Both the position numbers and the translations under genes were made by a program. Shown one piece after another: positions 41,690 to 49,649 of a stretch of 64,000 nucleotides of DNA. The stretch is from Umezawaea sp049997955 (GTDB lineage: Bacteria > Actinomycetota > Actinomycetes > Mycobacteriales > Pseudonocardiaceae): positions 440,747-504,746 of the forward strand of contig JAEBDY010000007.1 in the NCBI GenBank assembly GCA_049997955.1. Direction: 5' to 3'. The number at the start of each line of letters is the position of its first letter. Positions within the stretch are counted from its first letter, which is position 1. Below the pieces are notes generated by a model. The model ran no database searches and was not told where the DNA came from. It worked only from the letters and a program-made list of their open reading frames with translations.

Positions 41690-42172
41690 ATGCGCATCGA
41701 GTACAAGCTCGCGGAACTCGGTCTCCTCTTACCGGAACAGCTGCGCCTGCCGCCCGGCGTGTTCCTGCCGTTCCCCTGGGTCAGGGTGCACGGCGACCGG
41801 GCGTTCATCTCCGGTCACGGCCCGCTGCTGCCGGACGGCACGCTGGCGGGCCCCTTCGGCAAGATCGACGTGAACGTGACGCCGGAGCAGGGCTACGCCG
41901 CCGCCCGGCTGACCGCGCTGTCGGTGCTGGCCAGCCTGCAGCGGGAGCTGGGCAACCTGGACCGCGTGACGGCGTGGCTCCGGGTGTTCGGCATGGTCGC
42001 CGCGTCGCCGGGCTTCGGCACCGCCCCGGCCGTCGTCAACGGCTTCTCCGACCTGATACTCCAGCTCTGGGGTCCGGAAGCGGGCAGCCACGCCCGGTCC
42101 GCGGTCGGCGTCGCGGAACTTCCCTTCGGCATTCCGGTCGAGATCGAGGCCGAGGTGGCGATCAGCGGGTGA
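41690..42172 (+). CDS. RidA (YjgF/YER057c/UK114) family protein
   Basis: A 160-residue single-domain protein. The pattern matches the larger RidA-like group: VRVHGDRAFISGHGPLLPDG, TALSVLASLQRELGNLDRV, LRVFGMVAASPGF and a final RSAVGVAELPFGIPVEIEAE. The last block carries the RidA arginine and glutamate positions. RidA proteins hydrolyse reactive enamine/imine intermediates; this subgroup's substrate is unknown. ATG 41690 follows the TelA operon by 10 nt and may be transcribed with it. Confidence 0.85.
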   Translation: MRIEYKLAELGLLLPEQLRLPPGVFLPFPWVRVHGDRAFISGHGPLLPDGTLAGPFGKIDVNVTPEQGYAAARLTALSVLASLQRELGNLDRVTAWLRVFGMVAASPGFGTAPAVVNGFSDLILQLWGPEAGSHARSAVGVAELPFGIPVEIEAEVAISG

Positions 42173-42238
42173 CCCTCGCCCTCATCGGGGGACCGGGAGT
42201 CCGGGGACGACCGCGCGGTTCCCTGTGACAATCGGGGC

Positions 42239-43075
42239 ATGGACCGTTCGGAGCTGGCTTCGTTCCTGCGTGTGCGCCGCGAGGCGCTGAGGCCCGTCGA
42301 CGTGGGCCTGGTGCCGGGCGCGCGGCGGCGGACGCCGGGGCTGCGGCGCGAGGAGGTGGCGCTGCTGGCGAGCATGTCGACCGACTACTACGAGCGGCTG
42401 GAGCAGGCCCGCGGGCCGCACCCGTCCGAGCCGCTGCTCGCCTGCCTGGCGCGGGCGCTGCGGCTGTCGACCGACGAGCGCGACCACCTCTACGTGCTGG
42501 CGGGCTACCCGCCGCCGGTGGCGCACGCGCCGAGCGGGTACGTCGACCCCGGTCTGATGCACGTGCTGGACGCGCTGACGACCGTGCCCGCCATCGTGTG
42601 CGACGACCTCACGACGGTGATCGCGCAGAACCCGCTGGGAGCGGCGCTGTTCGGGCCGTCGGTCGGCACGGCGGGGCGGGAGGACAACACGGTGTGGCGC
42701 TGGTTCACCGACCCGGCGAGCCGCGACGTCTACCTGGCGTCCGAGCACGAGAAGCTCGGCAGGGGGTACGTGGCCGACCTGCGCGCCTCGACGGTGCGCC
42801 GCGGCAAGGACCCGGTGTCCACCGCGCTGGTCGCCGACCTGCTGGAGGTCAGCGCCGAGTTCGCGGCGGTGTGGGCGCTGCACGAGGTCAGGCCGATGCG
42901 GTCGAGCCGCAAGACGTACGTGCACCCTCGGGTGGGGCGGCTGGAGATGCAGTGCGACGTGATCGTGAGCCCGGACACCGGGTTGCGGCTCGTCTCGCTG
43001 CGCCCCCAGCCCGGCACCGGCAGCGCCGAACGGCTCGACCTGCTCCGGGTGCTCGGCACCCAGGCGTTCGCCTAG
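42239..43075 (+). CDS. helix-turn-helix regulator of the MmyB-like type
   Basis: A 278-residue regulator with an N-terminal XRE HTH (PGLRREEVALLASMSTDYYE, then RLEQARG) and a C-terminal PAS-like MmyB ligand domain (DDLTTVIAQNPLGAALFGPS, then ASTVRRGKDPVSTALVADLL, then RKTYVHPRVGRLEMQCDVI). This common actinomycete architecture often represses a neighbouring redox or efflux gene. The RidA gene lies upstream on the same strand. Its stop overlaps the convergent 43072 gene by 4 bp. Confidence 0.92.
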   Translation: MDRSELASFLRVRREALRPVDVGLVPGARRRTPGLRREEVALLASMSTDYYERLEQARGPHPSEPLLACLARALRLSTDERDHLYVLAGYPPPVAHAPSGYVDPGLMHVLDALTTVPAIVCDDLTTVIAQNPLGAALFGPSVGTAGREDNTVWRWFTDPASRDVYLASEHEKLGRGYVADLRASTVRRGKDPVSTALVADLLEVSAEFAAVWALHEVRPMRSSRKTYVHPRVGRLEMQCDVIVSPDTGLRLVSLRPQPGTGSAERLDLLRVLGTQAFA

Positions 43076-43584
43076 CGGCGGGCGGGCTGGAGCTGGCGGT
43101 AGGGCAGCGTCCGGCGTCCGGGTGCGGGGTCGGCGGGCGTCTGCGCGGCGGACCGCAGCACCGCCAGGACGGCCGTGGCGGAGGGCAGCCAGCGCCGCTC
43201 GTTGTGGGGCTCGATCAGCCAGCTGGACCCGGCCTTCGGCGGCAGCGGCACCAGACCCGGCGTGCGCAGCAGCGTGACGCCCGCGGGCATCTGCGCCTGG
43301 CTGAACACGCAGTCGTTGGTGTCGGCCAGCGCGACCGCCTTGGGCTCCACCTCGTCCAGGTAGCCGACCACCGGACCCTGGACGTCCATCGTGGACATCA
43401 GCGACGCGACGAGCGTGAACCACTTCCACGGGAAGAGGAATCCGGTCATCCCGTGCGTGAGCGACAGGTTCGGGGCCCCGTCGACCAGCCGGACGTCCCA
43501 CCCCATCTGATCCCGGTACCAGGTCAGCGCGTACCCCATGTCGGCCTTGGACAGCTCGTCGCGGCGCGGTGGAAGGGATGACAT
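43072..43584 (-). CDS. hypothetical protein
   Basis: A 170-residue protein of unknown family. No signal or membrane helix is clear. It shows ELSKADMGYALTWYRDQMGW at the N-terminus, a GMTGFLFPWKWFTLVASLMS core and a basic C-terminus PGRRTLPYRQLQPARR. GGAGG sits 6 nt before ATG 43584, so this start is well supported. It is convergent with, and overlaps by 4 bp, the MmyB-like regulator gene. Confidence 0.7.
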   Translation of the reverse strand: MSSLPPRRDELSKADMGYALTWYRDQMGWDVRLVDGAPNLSLTHGMTGFLFPWKWFTLVASLMSTMDVQGPVVGYLDEVEPKAVALADTNDCVFSQAQMPAGVTLLRTPGLVPLPPKAGSSWLIEPHNERRWLPSATAVLAVLRSAAQTPADPAPGRRTLPYRQLQPARR

Positions 43585-43734
43585 CGGGTGCCTCCTTGGT
43601 CCGGTACGCACCGAGTTGAGCACAGAACTCCGCGGTGGCGCTCGAACTCTGCCCGAAAGACCCACAGGCCCTGCCCCGGTGTCAACCCGCGAGGGGACGA
43701 TGTGAGCAATCGCATTCGACGACGGGTCCGACCC

Positions 43735-43767
43735 GCGGACCGCCCCGGTGGTGCCGGGACGGTCCGC
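43735..43767 (-). terminator. terminator hairpin after the DUF3455 gene
   Basis: GCGGACCG (43735-43742) pairs with CGGTCCGC (43760-43767) and continues inside as CCCGG/CCGGG around a 5-nt loop with one mismatch. It starts 6 nt beyond the stop codon. Confidence 0.8.
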
Positions 43768-43773
43768 CGCACG

Positions 43774-44337
43774 TCAGTCCTTCTTGTAGAAGTAGTACGT
43801 CGCGCTGTAGTACACGTTCTTGACCTTCTTGTCCGCCGGGTCGCACGGGGTGGTGGGAGCGACGCCGCCGACGGTGTTGAGGCGGTGGATGTACGTGACG
43901 CCCGCGAACACGCCGGTGCCGCTGCTGTCGAGCCCGGTCAGGCGCAGCAGCGGGATCGTGCCCGTGGCGGCGGAGCTGACGGCTCCGCCGCCGTGCACGC
44001 GGCTGCCGTCGCGCAGCGACTGCCAGTACGGGCCTGCCGGGAGGTTCGCGTCGATCCCTCCGAAGTGGACGCCGACGTCGCCCCTGGTGGTGATCCTCGC
44101 CTTCGGCGCGCGCAGCGCCCAGGTGCCCGTGGCGGCGCACTCGTAGACCTGGAAACCGACGGCGTCGTAGCGCGAGGAGACGTGGTTCCCGGCGGGAACC
44201 GCGAGCTCCGCGGGCACGGACGGCGCGGCGGGGGCCGGTGCGGCGGAGGCGACGGCCGGTGCCAGCGCCATCAGACCGCCCGCGACCGCCACGGCGACGG
44301 CCGTGAGCCGGGTGCTGGAACGACGTTCGGAAATCAT
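43774..44337 (-). CDS. secreted DUF3455 family protein
   Basis: A 187-residue exported protein. The signal peptide spans residues 1-33 (LTAVAVAVAGGLMALAPAVA, cleavage near ASA-AP). The mature part matches DUF3455: PAGNHVSSRYDAVGFQVYEC, TWALRAPKARITTRGDVGVH, YIHRLNTVGGVAPTTPC and a final SATYYFYKKD. The two cysteines probably form a disulfide. Function unknown; the family occurs in bacteria and fungi. GGAG precedes ATG 44337. Confidence 0.85.
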   Translation of the reverse strand: MISERRSSTRLTAVAVAVAGGLMALAPAVASAAPAPAAPSVPAELAVPAGNHVSSRYDAVGFQVYECAATGTWALRAPKARITTRGDVGVHFGGIDANLPAGPYWQSLRDGSRVHGGGAVSSAATGTIPLLRLTGLDSSGTGVFAGVTYIHRLNTVGGVAPTTPCDPADKKVKNVYYSATYYFYKKD

Positions 44338-44911
44338 CAGCAGTTCTCCAAGGGTGGGGAAACCGATCGTCCCCAATCTAAGGGGATCCGATGGGAATTG
44401 GTCCTTTTGAGACGGAATTCCAAGCGATTCCGACTGCCGGACAGACCGATCGTTTCGCCTGGTGTCAAACGGTTATACCGCTCGATCGCGGACTCGAGTG
44501 GTCCTTTGTGGATTGGCATAGGTCTGGTGGAGGAGAGCGGTGTGCGGAATGTCCGAATGGTCTGGACGCGGCGGGTGAGCCGACCGAGCGGTAGGGCACG
44601 ACCAGACCACCGTCGAGGGTGTCGCGCGGGCCGCGGGTGCTGTTGCGGCACCCGGCGGTGGCGCAGAAGGGCAGGCCGCCGCCGCTCGACGACCTGGCCG
44701 TGCCGGGGCGGCGGGCGGAGCGGGAGCGGAACACGGCCGCCGTCCACGCGGACGCGGTGGAGTTCACCGGAATGGCACTCGTCATGGCGGTACTGCTCGT
44801 GCCCGCCGCGTTCTACCCTCGCGACCGTCGCCAGACCGCCTGGTTGCGGATACGCCGTCCGGTACTCCTGGTATGCCTCAGGTGGAATGCCGGACGACGG
44901 TGGAGGAAGCC
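44338..44911. other. 574-bp gap between divergent DUF3455 and P450 genes
   Basis: The left 250 bp are comparatively A/T-rich and look like promoter DNA for the DUF3455 gene. The right part carries overlapping GC-rich open frames on both strands (plus 44619-44915; minus 44465-44785), none with a recognised domain. I see no clear RNA gene or repeat here. Confidence 0.5.
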
Positions 44912-44915
44912 ATGA
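44619..44915 (+). CDS. possible small membrane protein coupled to the P450 (weak)
   Basis: A 98-codon frame from GTG 44619 whose TGA overlaps the P450 ATG (ATGA). The first 65 codons end almost entirely in G or C and include a hydrophobic stretch FTGMALVMAVLLVPAAFYP. The last 30 codons are atypical, and an antisense frame covers the same DNA with similar codon bias. No family recognised. It may be a real upstream partner or chance. Confidence 0.3.
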   Translation: MSRGPRVLLRHPAVAQKGRPPPLDDLAVPGRRAERERNTAAVHADAVEFTGMALVMAVLLVPAAFYPRDRRQTAWLRIRRPVLLVCLRWNAGRRWRKP

Positions 44916-46108
44916 CGATCGTTGCGAAGCCGAGCCTCTTGCCCGACATCTTCTCGATGGAGTACTACGCCGACCCGTTCCCCACGCTCGCCTGGCTGCG
45001 GGAGCACAACCCCGTCGCCGAGGTGGCGCTGCCGTTCGCCGACCTGGACCTGTGGCTGGTGACCCGCCACGACGACATCCGCGCACTGTCCACCGATCCG
45101 CGGATCAGCGCCGACACCCGGTCGGCGAGCGAGCGGTTCCTGGCCTCCGGCCTGGCGATGGGCGTCGGCACCGGGTGGGAGCGGGCGTTCGTGCTCGACC
45201 CGCCGGACCACACGCGCCAGCGCCGGGTGGTCGGCGGGACGCTCACGCCGCGGGTGATCGCCGGGTGGGAGGCGTTCATCACCGAGACCGCCGAGGCGCT
45301 GCTGGACGCGATGGCGGAGGAGGACGAGCCGGACCTGCTGCGGTCGTTCGGCTACCCGCTCGCGATCACCACCATCGGGACGGTGCTGGGCGCCCCGCAG
45401 TCGGACCACGAGATGCTCCGCGGCTGGTCGGACGCCGCCACCAGCCCGGACCGCGAGGCCGCCAACGCCGCCCTGCTGGCGACGCTGGACTACGTGCGCG
45501 GTCAGATGGAGGTCAAGCGCGGGCAGGAGGGCGACGACCTGCTGTCCCTGCTGCTGCGGGCGTCCGACGGCGAGGACGGCCTGGACGACGACGAGGTCGC
45601 CGCGATCACCGCGAACCTCCTGGGCGCCGGGTACGACACGACGGCGAACTTCTTCGCCAACGCGGTCGTCGCCCTGCTCGACCACCCCGACCAGCCGCGC
45701 GGCGTCGTGACGGACCGGGCCGTCGCGGAACTGCTGCGCCACTCCGGGCCCGTGGTCCTCTCGCCCGCCTTCCGGTTCGCGTTCGAGCCGATCGAACTGC
45801 ACGGCGTCACGATCCCGAAGGGGGCCACGATCGGGCTGCTCGTCGGCGCCGCCAACCGCGATCCGCGGGTGTACGCCGAGCCGGACCTGCTGCGGATCGG
45901 CAGGACGGACCCGCCGCACCTCGCGTTCGGCCACGGTGCGCACCACTGCGTCGGCGCGGCCCTGGCCAGGCTGGAGGCGCGCATCGGGCTGACCGCGCTG
46001 TTCACCCGGTTCCCGAACCTCGGGTTCGGTGTCGAGCGTTCGGCGCTCGCGCACCGGATCTCGCCGTTCATGTACGGCTTCGCCGCGCTACCGGTCACCC
46101 TCGGCTGA
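44912..46108 (+). CDS. cytochrome P450 (bacterial class I)
   Basis: A 398-residue P450. The I-helix motif reads GAGYDTTANF, with Tyr-Asp in place of the usual His/Glu pair. The K-helix segment is VAELLRHSG (E-x-x-R) and the heme loop FGHGAHHCVGAALARLEARI. The length fits soluble actinomycete P450s. GGTGGAGGAAG precedes ATG 44912. No ferredoxin neighbour. Its 3' end overlaps the convergent aldolase gene by 21 bp. Confidence 0.93.
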   Translation: MTIVAKPSLLPDIFSMEYYADPFPTLAWLREHNPVAEVALPFADLDLWLVTRHDDIRALSTDPRISADTRSASERFLASGLAMGVGTGWERAFVLDPPDHTRQRRVVGGTLTPRVIAGWEAFITETAEALLDAMAEEDEPDLLRSFGYPLAITTIGTVLGAPQSDHEMLRGWSDAATSPDREAANAALLATLDYVRGQMEVKRGQEGDDLLSLLLRASDGEDGLDDDEVAAITANLLGAGYDTTANFFANAVVALLDHPDQPRGVVTDRAVAELLRHSGPVVLSPAFRFAFEPIELHGVTIPKGATIGLLVGAANRDPRVYAEPDLLRIGRTDPPHLAFGHGAHHCVGAALARLEARIGLTALFTRFPNLGFGVERSALAHRISPFMYGFAALPVTLG

Positions 46109-47179
46109 GGCCAGCAGGTCGGCGAACAGCGCGGCCGCCTCGGCGTCGGTGATCGCCGAGGTCGCCTCGCCGACCACCACCTCCACCGCGGACAACCCCG
46201 GCACGTCGGTCTCGACGGCGCCGGGGAACAGCCACGTGCCGGTGCGTTCGGCGAGCCGCAGGTGCGCGGTGCGCAACGACCCCGGTGAACCGGGCAGGAA
46301 CACGCGGAACCCGTTGGTCTGCGGCTCGCCGACGGTGACCCCGCGCACCTCGGCGATGGCCGCCGCCAGCGTGATCGCGCGGGCGCGGTAGGCGGACATC
46401 CGCGGCAGGTACCGGTTCAGGCCGTCGATCGCCGCGAGCGCGTACGGGAAGCTCGCGTACACGTTGGCGCCGTGCCGGGTCAGCCACGGCGTCGCCCGCG
46501 CCAGGAAGTCCTCCGAGCCGGCCAGCGCGCACCCCGCCAGCCCGCCGAGTCCCTTGTAGAACGACACGTACACCGAGTCCGCCAGGTCCGCCAGCTCGTG
46601 CACCCCGCGGCCGTAGTAGGGCGCGGACTCCCACAGCCGCGCGCCGTCGAAGTGCAGCGGCACACCGTGCTCGCGGCACCACCGCGACACCGCCACCAGG
46701 TCCTCCCACTCCGGCAACGCGAACCCGGCGTTGCGCAGCGGCAGTTCCACGACGACCGCGCCGAGCGGTTCGCCGACCTCCGCCAGCTCCGCGACCCCGA
46801 AACCGCGCTTGCCGCCCAGCCGCACGCCGCGCAGCGGGTGCAGCCGCTCGAACGCGCCCAGTTCGTCGAAGTCGACGTGGCTCGACGGGTGCAGCGCCAC
46901 GGTCCCCGTCCGGCTGCTGTCGGTCCACGTGCGCAGCGCGGCCTGCTGGGCGATCACGCCCTTGACCACGAACCGCGCCGCGGGCTTGCCCAGCAGGTCG
47001 GCGACCCGCCGCTCCAGCGTCGTCACCGGATCGCCCGCGCCGTAGACGTCCGGGTAGCCGTCGGACTCCGGGAGGGCGATCAGCCCCGCCAGCCGCTCCC
47101 GCATGGTCCGCTCACCATGACCGGACAGCGATCGGGTGCAGCTCCGGCGTACCTGCAGGCGCTTCTCGGCATCGGACAC
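46088..47179 (-). CDS. low-specificity threonine aldolase / beta-eliminating lyase
   Basis: A 363-residue PLP enzyme of fold type I: GAGDPVTTLERRVADLLGKP near the N-terminus, HPSSHVDFDE, the PLP-contacting HFDGARLWESAPYYG, and the Schiff-base lysine in SVYVSFYKGLGGLAGCALAG. It would cleave threonine or a related beta-hydroxy amino acid to glycine and an aldehyde. GTG 47179 is chosen because VSDAEKRL..RRSCTRSLSGHG resembles the family N-terminus; ATG 47104 is an alternative. Confidence 0.88.
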   Translation of the reverse strand: MSDAEKRLQVRRSCTRSLSGHGERTMRERLAGLIALPESDGYPDVYGAGDPVTTLERRVADLLGKPAARFVVKGVIAQQAALRTWTDSSRTGTVALHPSSHVDFDELGAFERLHPLRGVRLGGKRGFGVAELAEVGEPLGAVVVELPLRNAGFALPEWEDLVAVSRWCREHGVPLHFDGARLWESAPYYGRGVHELADLADSVYVSFYKGLGGLAGCALAGSEDFLARATPWLTRHGANVYASFPYALAAIDGLNRYLPRMSAYRARAITLAAAIAEVRGVTVGEPQTNGFRVFLPGSPGSLRTAHLRLAERTGTWLFPGAVETDVPGLSAVEVVVGEATSAITDAEAAALFADLLASAEGDR

Positions 47180-47212
47180 CGCCCCACCGTGCCACACCAC
47201 TCGCGTCCGGGG

Positions 47213-47908
47213 TCACCCGATTCCGCACGACACCCAGCGCGCGCTGTCCGGCAGTTCCACGCAGAACGGTCGGGCGGCGCTCGTCGCCGTGGTGCGCAAC
47301 GGGTTCCCGTCGTCGTCCACCACGAGTTCCCCGCCGCCCACACCGGACGTCCACGGGATGCGCAGCCGCCACTCGACGTCGTCGGTGGTCGACACCGGGC
47401 GGATCACGATCTTCTCCGGCGCGGTGCCGGTGACCTGGTACGGGAACTCGGCGGGCTCCCCGTCCGGGCCCAGCAGGGCGGTCGGGCGGTCCAGGTCCAC
47501 GGTCAGGAACCCCGAGGACCGACCGACGTCGCACGGCGCGGGCAGGAACACGCCCGGCAGCGCGGGACGGCGGCCGAGCACCTCGACGACCGGCGGGTGG
47601 AGCACGATCGCGTCGCCGCTCGTGCCGCGCACCGTGACCGTCACCGCCCCACCGCTGCCCAGCACCGATCCCGACGGCCTGCCCGCCATCGGGATCGGCG
47701 TGTCACCTTCGTCCGGCACCACCCAGCCCGACGCGCAGTGGTCCTCGACGCCGATGCTCGCCACCGCAGCGACCCGCCCCTGGGGGGACAGGACGGAGGT
47801 CCACACGTACACGCTCGCCAGGAACAGCAGGGTGATCACCCCGGACACGGCGAACGGCTCGGGTTGCGCCTCGCGGCCACCTCTGACGCTGCTCGTTCCG
47901 GTCACCAT
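47213..47908 (-). CDS. hypothetical membrane-anchored protein
   Basis: A 231-residue protein with one N-terminal membrane helix (about residues 21-41, SGVITLLFLASVYVWTSVL), then an extracytoplasmic, mostly beta domain with three cysteines (EDHCASGW, APCDVGRSSG, PFCVELPD). No family recognised. ATG 47908 is preceded by AGGA. It shares its orientation with the aldolase gene and diverges from the AlaRS-like gene. Confidence 0.65.
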   Translation of the reverse strand: MVTGTSSVRGGREAQPEPFAVSGVITLLFLASVYVWTSVLSPQGRVAAVASIGVEDHCASGWVVPDEGDTPIPMAGRPSGSVLGSGGAVTVTVRGTSGDAIVLHPPVVEVLGRRPALPGVFLPAPCDVGRSSGFLTVDLDRPTALLGPDGEPAEFPYQVTGTAPEKIVIRPVSTTDDVEWRLRIPWTSGVGGGELVVDDDGNPLRTTATSAARPFCVELPDSARWVSCGIG

Positions 47909-48009
47909 GATCCTGATATCGGGCCGGGCGCCGGTCGCGTAACAGTGTTTGGCCGGAATTGTTCCCCTCGTTTTCGGGTATCTGAACGTTTGCGGAGGCC
48001 TTGACCTGC

Positions 48010-48065
48010 GTGGAAGCCCTGGCCCGGTGCTGGTGGTCTTCACCCGGAAGGCCCAGCGCTTCCAC
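48010..48065. other. 13-bp inverted repeat upstream of the leader ORF
   Basis: GTGGAAGCCCTGG (48010-48022) pairs with CCAGCGCTTCCAC (48053-48065), with one internal mismatch and a 30-nt loop. It lies 40 bp before the leader ORF in the 363-bp gap between divergent genes. Confidence 0.5.
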
Positions 48066-48108
48066 AGTGGACGGTTAAACGACTTGCTCCGTCGCCTACC
48101 GTGGAGGC

Positions 48109-48180
48109 ATGTCGGTCCACCCGCAGCACGTCGCCGCGGCCGCGCGAGCTCCCCGCTCGTCGGTCGCCGCCGCTGCCTGA
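48109..48180 (+). CDS. putative alanine-rich leader peptide
   Basis: A 23-codon frame (MSVHPQHV, then AAAARAPRSSVAAAA) ending 91 nt before the AlaRS-like gene. Nine of 23 codons are alanine, in two runs of four plus one. A TACCGT -10-like hexamer (48097-48102) ends 6 nt before the ATG, so the transcript could be leaderless; GGAGG is too close to act as a normal Shine-Dalgarno. The position and alanine content suggest an attenuation leader sensing charged tRNA-Ala, but alanine-rich frames are common in such GC-rich DNA. Confidence 0.4.
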   Translation: MSVHPQHVAAAARAPRSSVAAAA

Positions 48181-48197
48181 CCTCGACACCCCCCCGG

Positions 48198-48244
48198 CGA
48201 CCGGAAACGGTCCGTCCGGTTCCGCCGTGGCCCCTTTCCGGTCG
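48198..48244 (+). promoter_or_regulatory. mutually exclusive hairpins before the AlaRS-like gene
   Basis: GACCG-GAAA-CGGTC (48199-48212) forms a tight hairpin with a GNRA tetraloop. The same left arm, extended to CGACCGGAAA (48198-48207), can instead pair with TTTCCGGTCG (48235-48244), a perfect 10-bp stem just before the AAGAGGA ribosome-binding site. The two structures exclude each other. Confidence 0.5.
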
Positions 48245-48271
48245 TCCCCACCCCGGAAGAGGACGACTCCC

Positions 48272-49414
48272 ATGGACACCCAGCACGTCATCGACACCTT
48301 CCTCGACTTCTTCACCTCCCGCGGCCACCGCCGGGTGACCGGCACGTCGCTGCTGCCACCGCCCGGCGACCCCGTCCTGTTCACCACGTCCGGGATGCAC
48401 CCCCTGACCCCGTTCCTCGAAGGCCGGGACCACCCGCTGGGGGACCGGCTGATCAGCGTGCAGCGCTGCCTGCGCACCACCGACCTGGAGGAGGTCGGCG
48501 ACCCGACGCACCTGACCGTGTTCGAGATGCTCGGATCGTGGTCGCTGCGCTCCTACCAGGGGCCGCAAAGCCTCAGGTGGTCTCACGAGTTGCTGTGCGA
48601 GGGGTTCGGCGTCGACCCCGGTCTGGTCCACGTCACCGTCTTCGGCGGCGACGACCAGGTCGGCCCGGACACCGGGTCGCTCGACACGTGGAACTCCCTC
48701 GGCGTCCCGGTGGAGCTGACGGTGTCGGAGAACTGGTGGTCCAACGGGCCGACCGGGCCGTGCGGACCGGACAGCGAGGTGTTCGTGTGGACCGGCGACG
48801 GGCCGCCGACCGGCACGCCCACCACGGACGACCGGTGGATGGAGGTGTGGAACCACGTCATGATGCGCTACCGACGGCACCCCGACGGTTCGCTCACGCC
48901 GCTCTCGGACTCCACCGTCGACACGGGCATGGGGCTGGAGCGACTGATGATGTTCTTGCAGGGCAAGCGATCCGTGTTCGAGACCGACCTGCTCACGCCG
49001 TGGGTGCGCGACCTGCCCTGGGACCTGCCGGACCCGCGCCTGGTCGTGGACCACCTGCGGTCGAGCGTCGTGGTGATCGGCGACGGCGTGACCCCGTCGA
49101 ACACCGGCCGCGGCTACGTGCTGCGCAGGCTGCTGCGGCGCACGTTGACGACGCTGTGGCGCGACGACGACACCCGGACCCTGTCCGACCTGCCGGAACC
49201 GCTGGTGCGCGGCACGCTCTCGCACTTCGGCCAGAAGACCGACCAGGTGCACGAGGTGCTGCGCGACGAGGAGGACCGCTTCCGCTCGCTCGTGACCCGC
49301 GGCCGTTCGCTGGTGTCCCGCTACCGCGACCCGTTGACCGAGCAGGACTTCCGGTACCTGCACGAAACCCACGGCCTACCGCGTGACCTGGTGGTGGTGC
49401 TGCGCGAGATGTAG
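48272..49414 (+). CDS. alanyl-tRNA synthetase-like protein, catalytic domain only
   Basis: A 380-residue class II synthetase core. It has motif 1 (GTSLLPPPGDPVLFTTSGMH, then PFLEG), motif 2 (RLISVQRCLRT) and motif 3 (STVDTGMGLERLMMFLQGK), plus the AlaRS helical tRNA-acceptor region (PSNTGRGYVLRRLLRRTL). Full AlaRS has about 880 residues; the editing domain and C-Ala domain are absent. It is therefore a paralogue, perhaps making alanyl-tRNA or alanyl-AMP for another reaction. AAGAGGA precedes ATG 48272. A possible leader ORF lies upstream. Confidence 0.88.
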   Translation: MDTQHVIDTFLDFFTSRGHRRVTGTSLLPPPGDPVLFTTSGMHPLTPFLEGRDHPLGDRLISVQRCLRTTDLEEVGDPTHLTVFEMLGSWSLRSYQGPQSLRWSHELLCEGFGVDPGLVHVTVFGGDDQVGPDTGSLDTWNSLGVPVELTVSENWWSNGPTGPCGPDSEVFVWTGDGPPTGTPTTDDRWMEVWNHVMMRYRRHPDGSLTPLSDSTVDTGMGLERLMMFLQGKRSVFETDLLTPWVRDLPWDLPDPRLVVDHLRSSVVVIGDGVTPSNTGRGYVLRRLLRRTLTTLWRDDDTRTLSDLPEPLVRGTLSHFGQKTDQVHEVLRDEEDRFRSLVTRGRSLVSRYRDPLTEQDFRYLHETHGLPRDLVVVLREM

Positions 49415-49461
49415 GGGTGTCGCGACCGCTGTGCTTGCTGCGCTCGCTGGCGAACCCGACT

Positions 49462-49498
49462 GCCGGTGGGATCCGGTGCCCGACCCGATCCCACCGGC
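49462..49498. terminator. bidirectional terminator hairpin
   Basis: A perfect 12-bp stem (GCCGGTGGGATC with GATCCCACCGGC) and a 13-nt loop, between the convergent AlaRS-like and methyltransferase genes. Confidence 0.8.
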
Positions 49499-49649
49499 GA
49501 CCTCCGCTCTACCGCTCTACCGGCGGCTTGCGCCTCGTCGCTCTTCCGGCGGCTTTCTTGTTGCCGCTCCACGGTGGGCGATCGCCTTGTCGCTCTGCTG
49601 TCGACTTTCGCCTTGCCGTTGTACCGTCGGCCGCCGCTCGCGGTGACCG

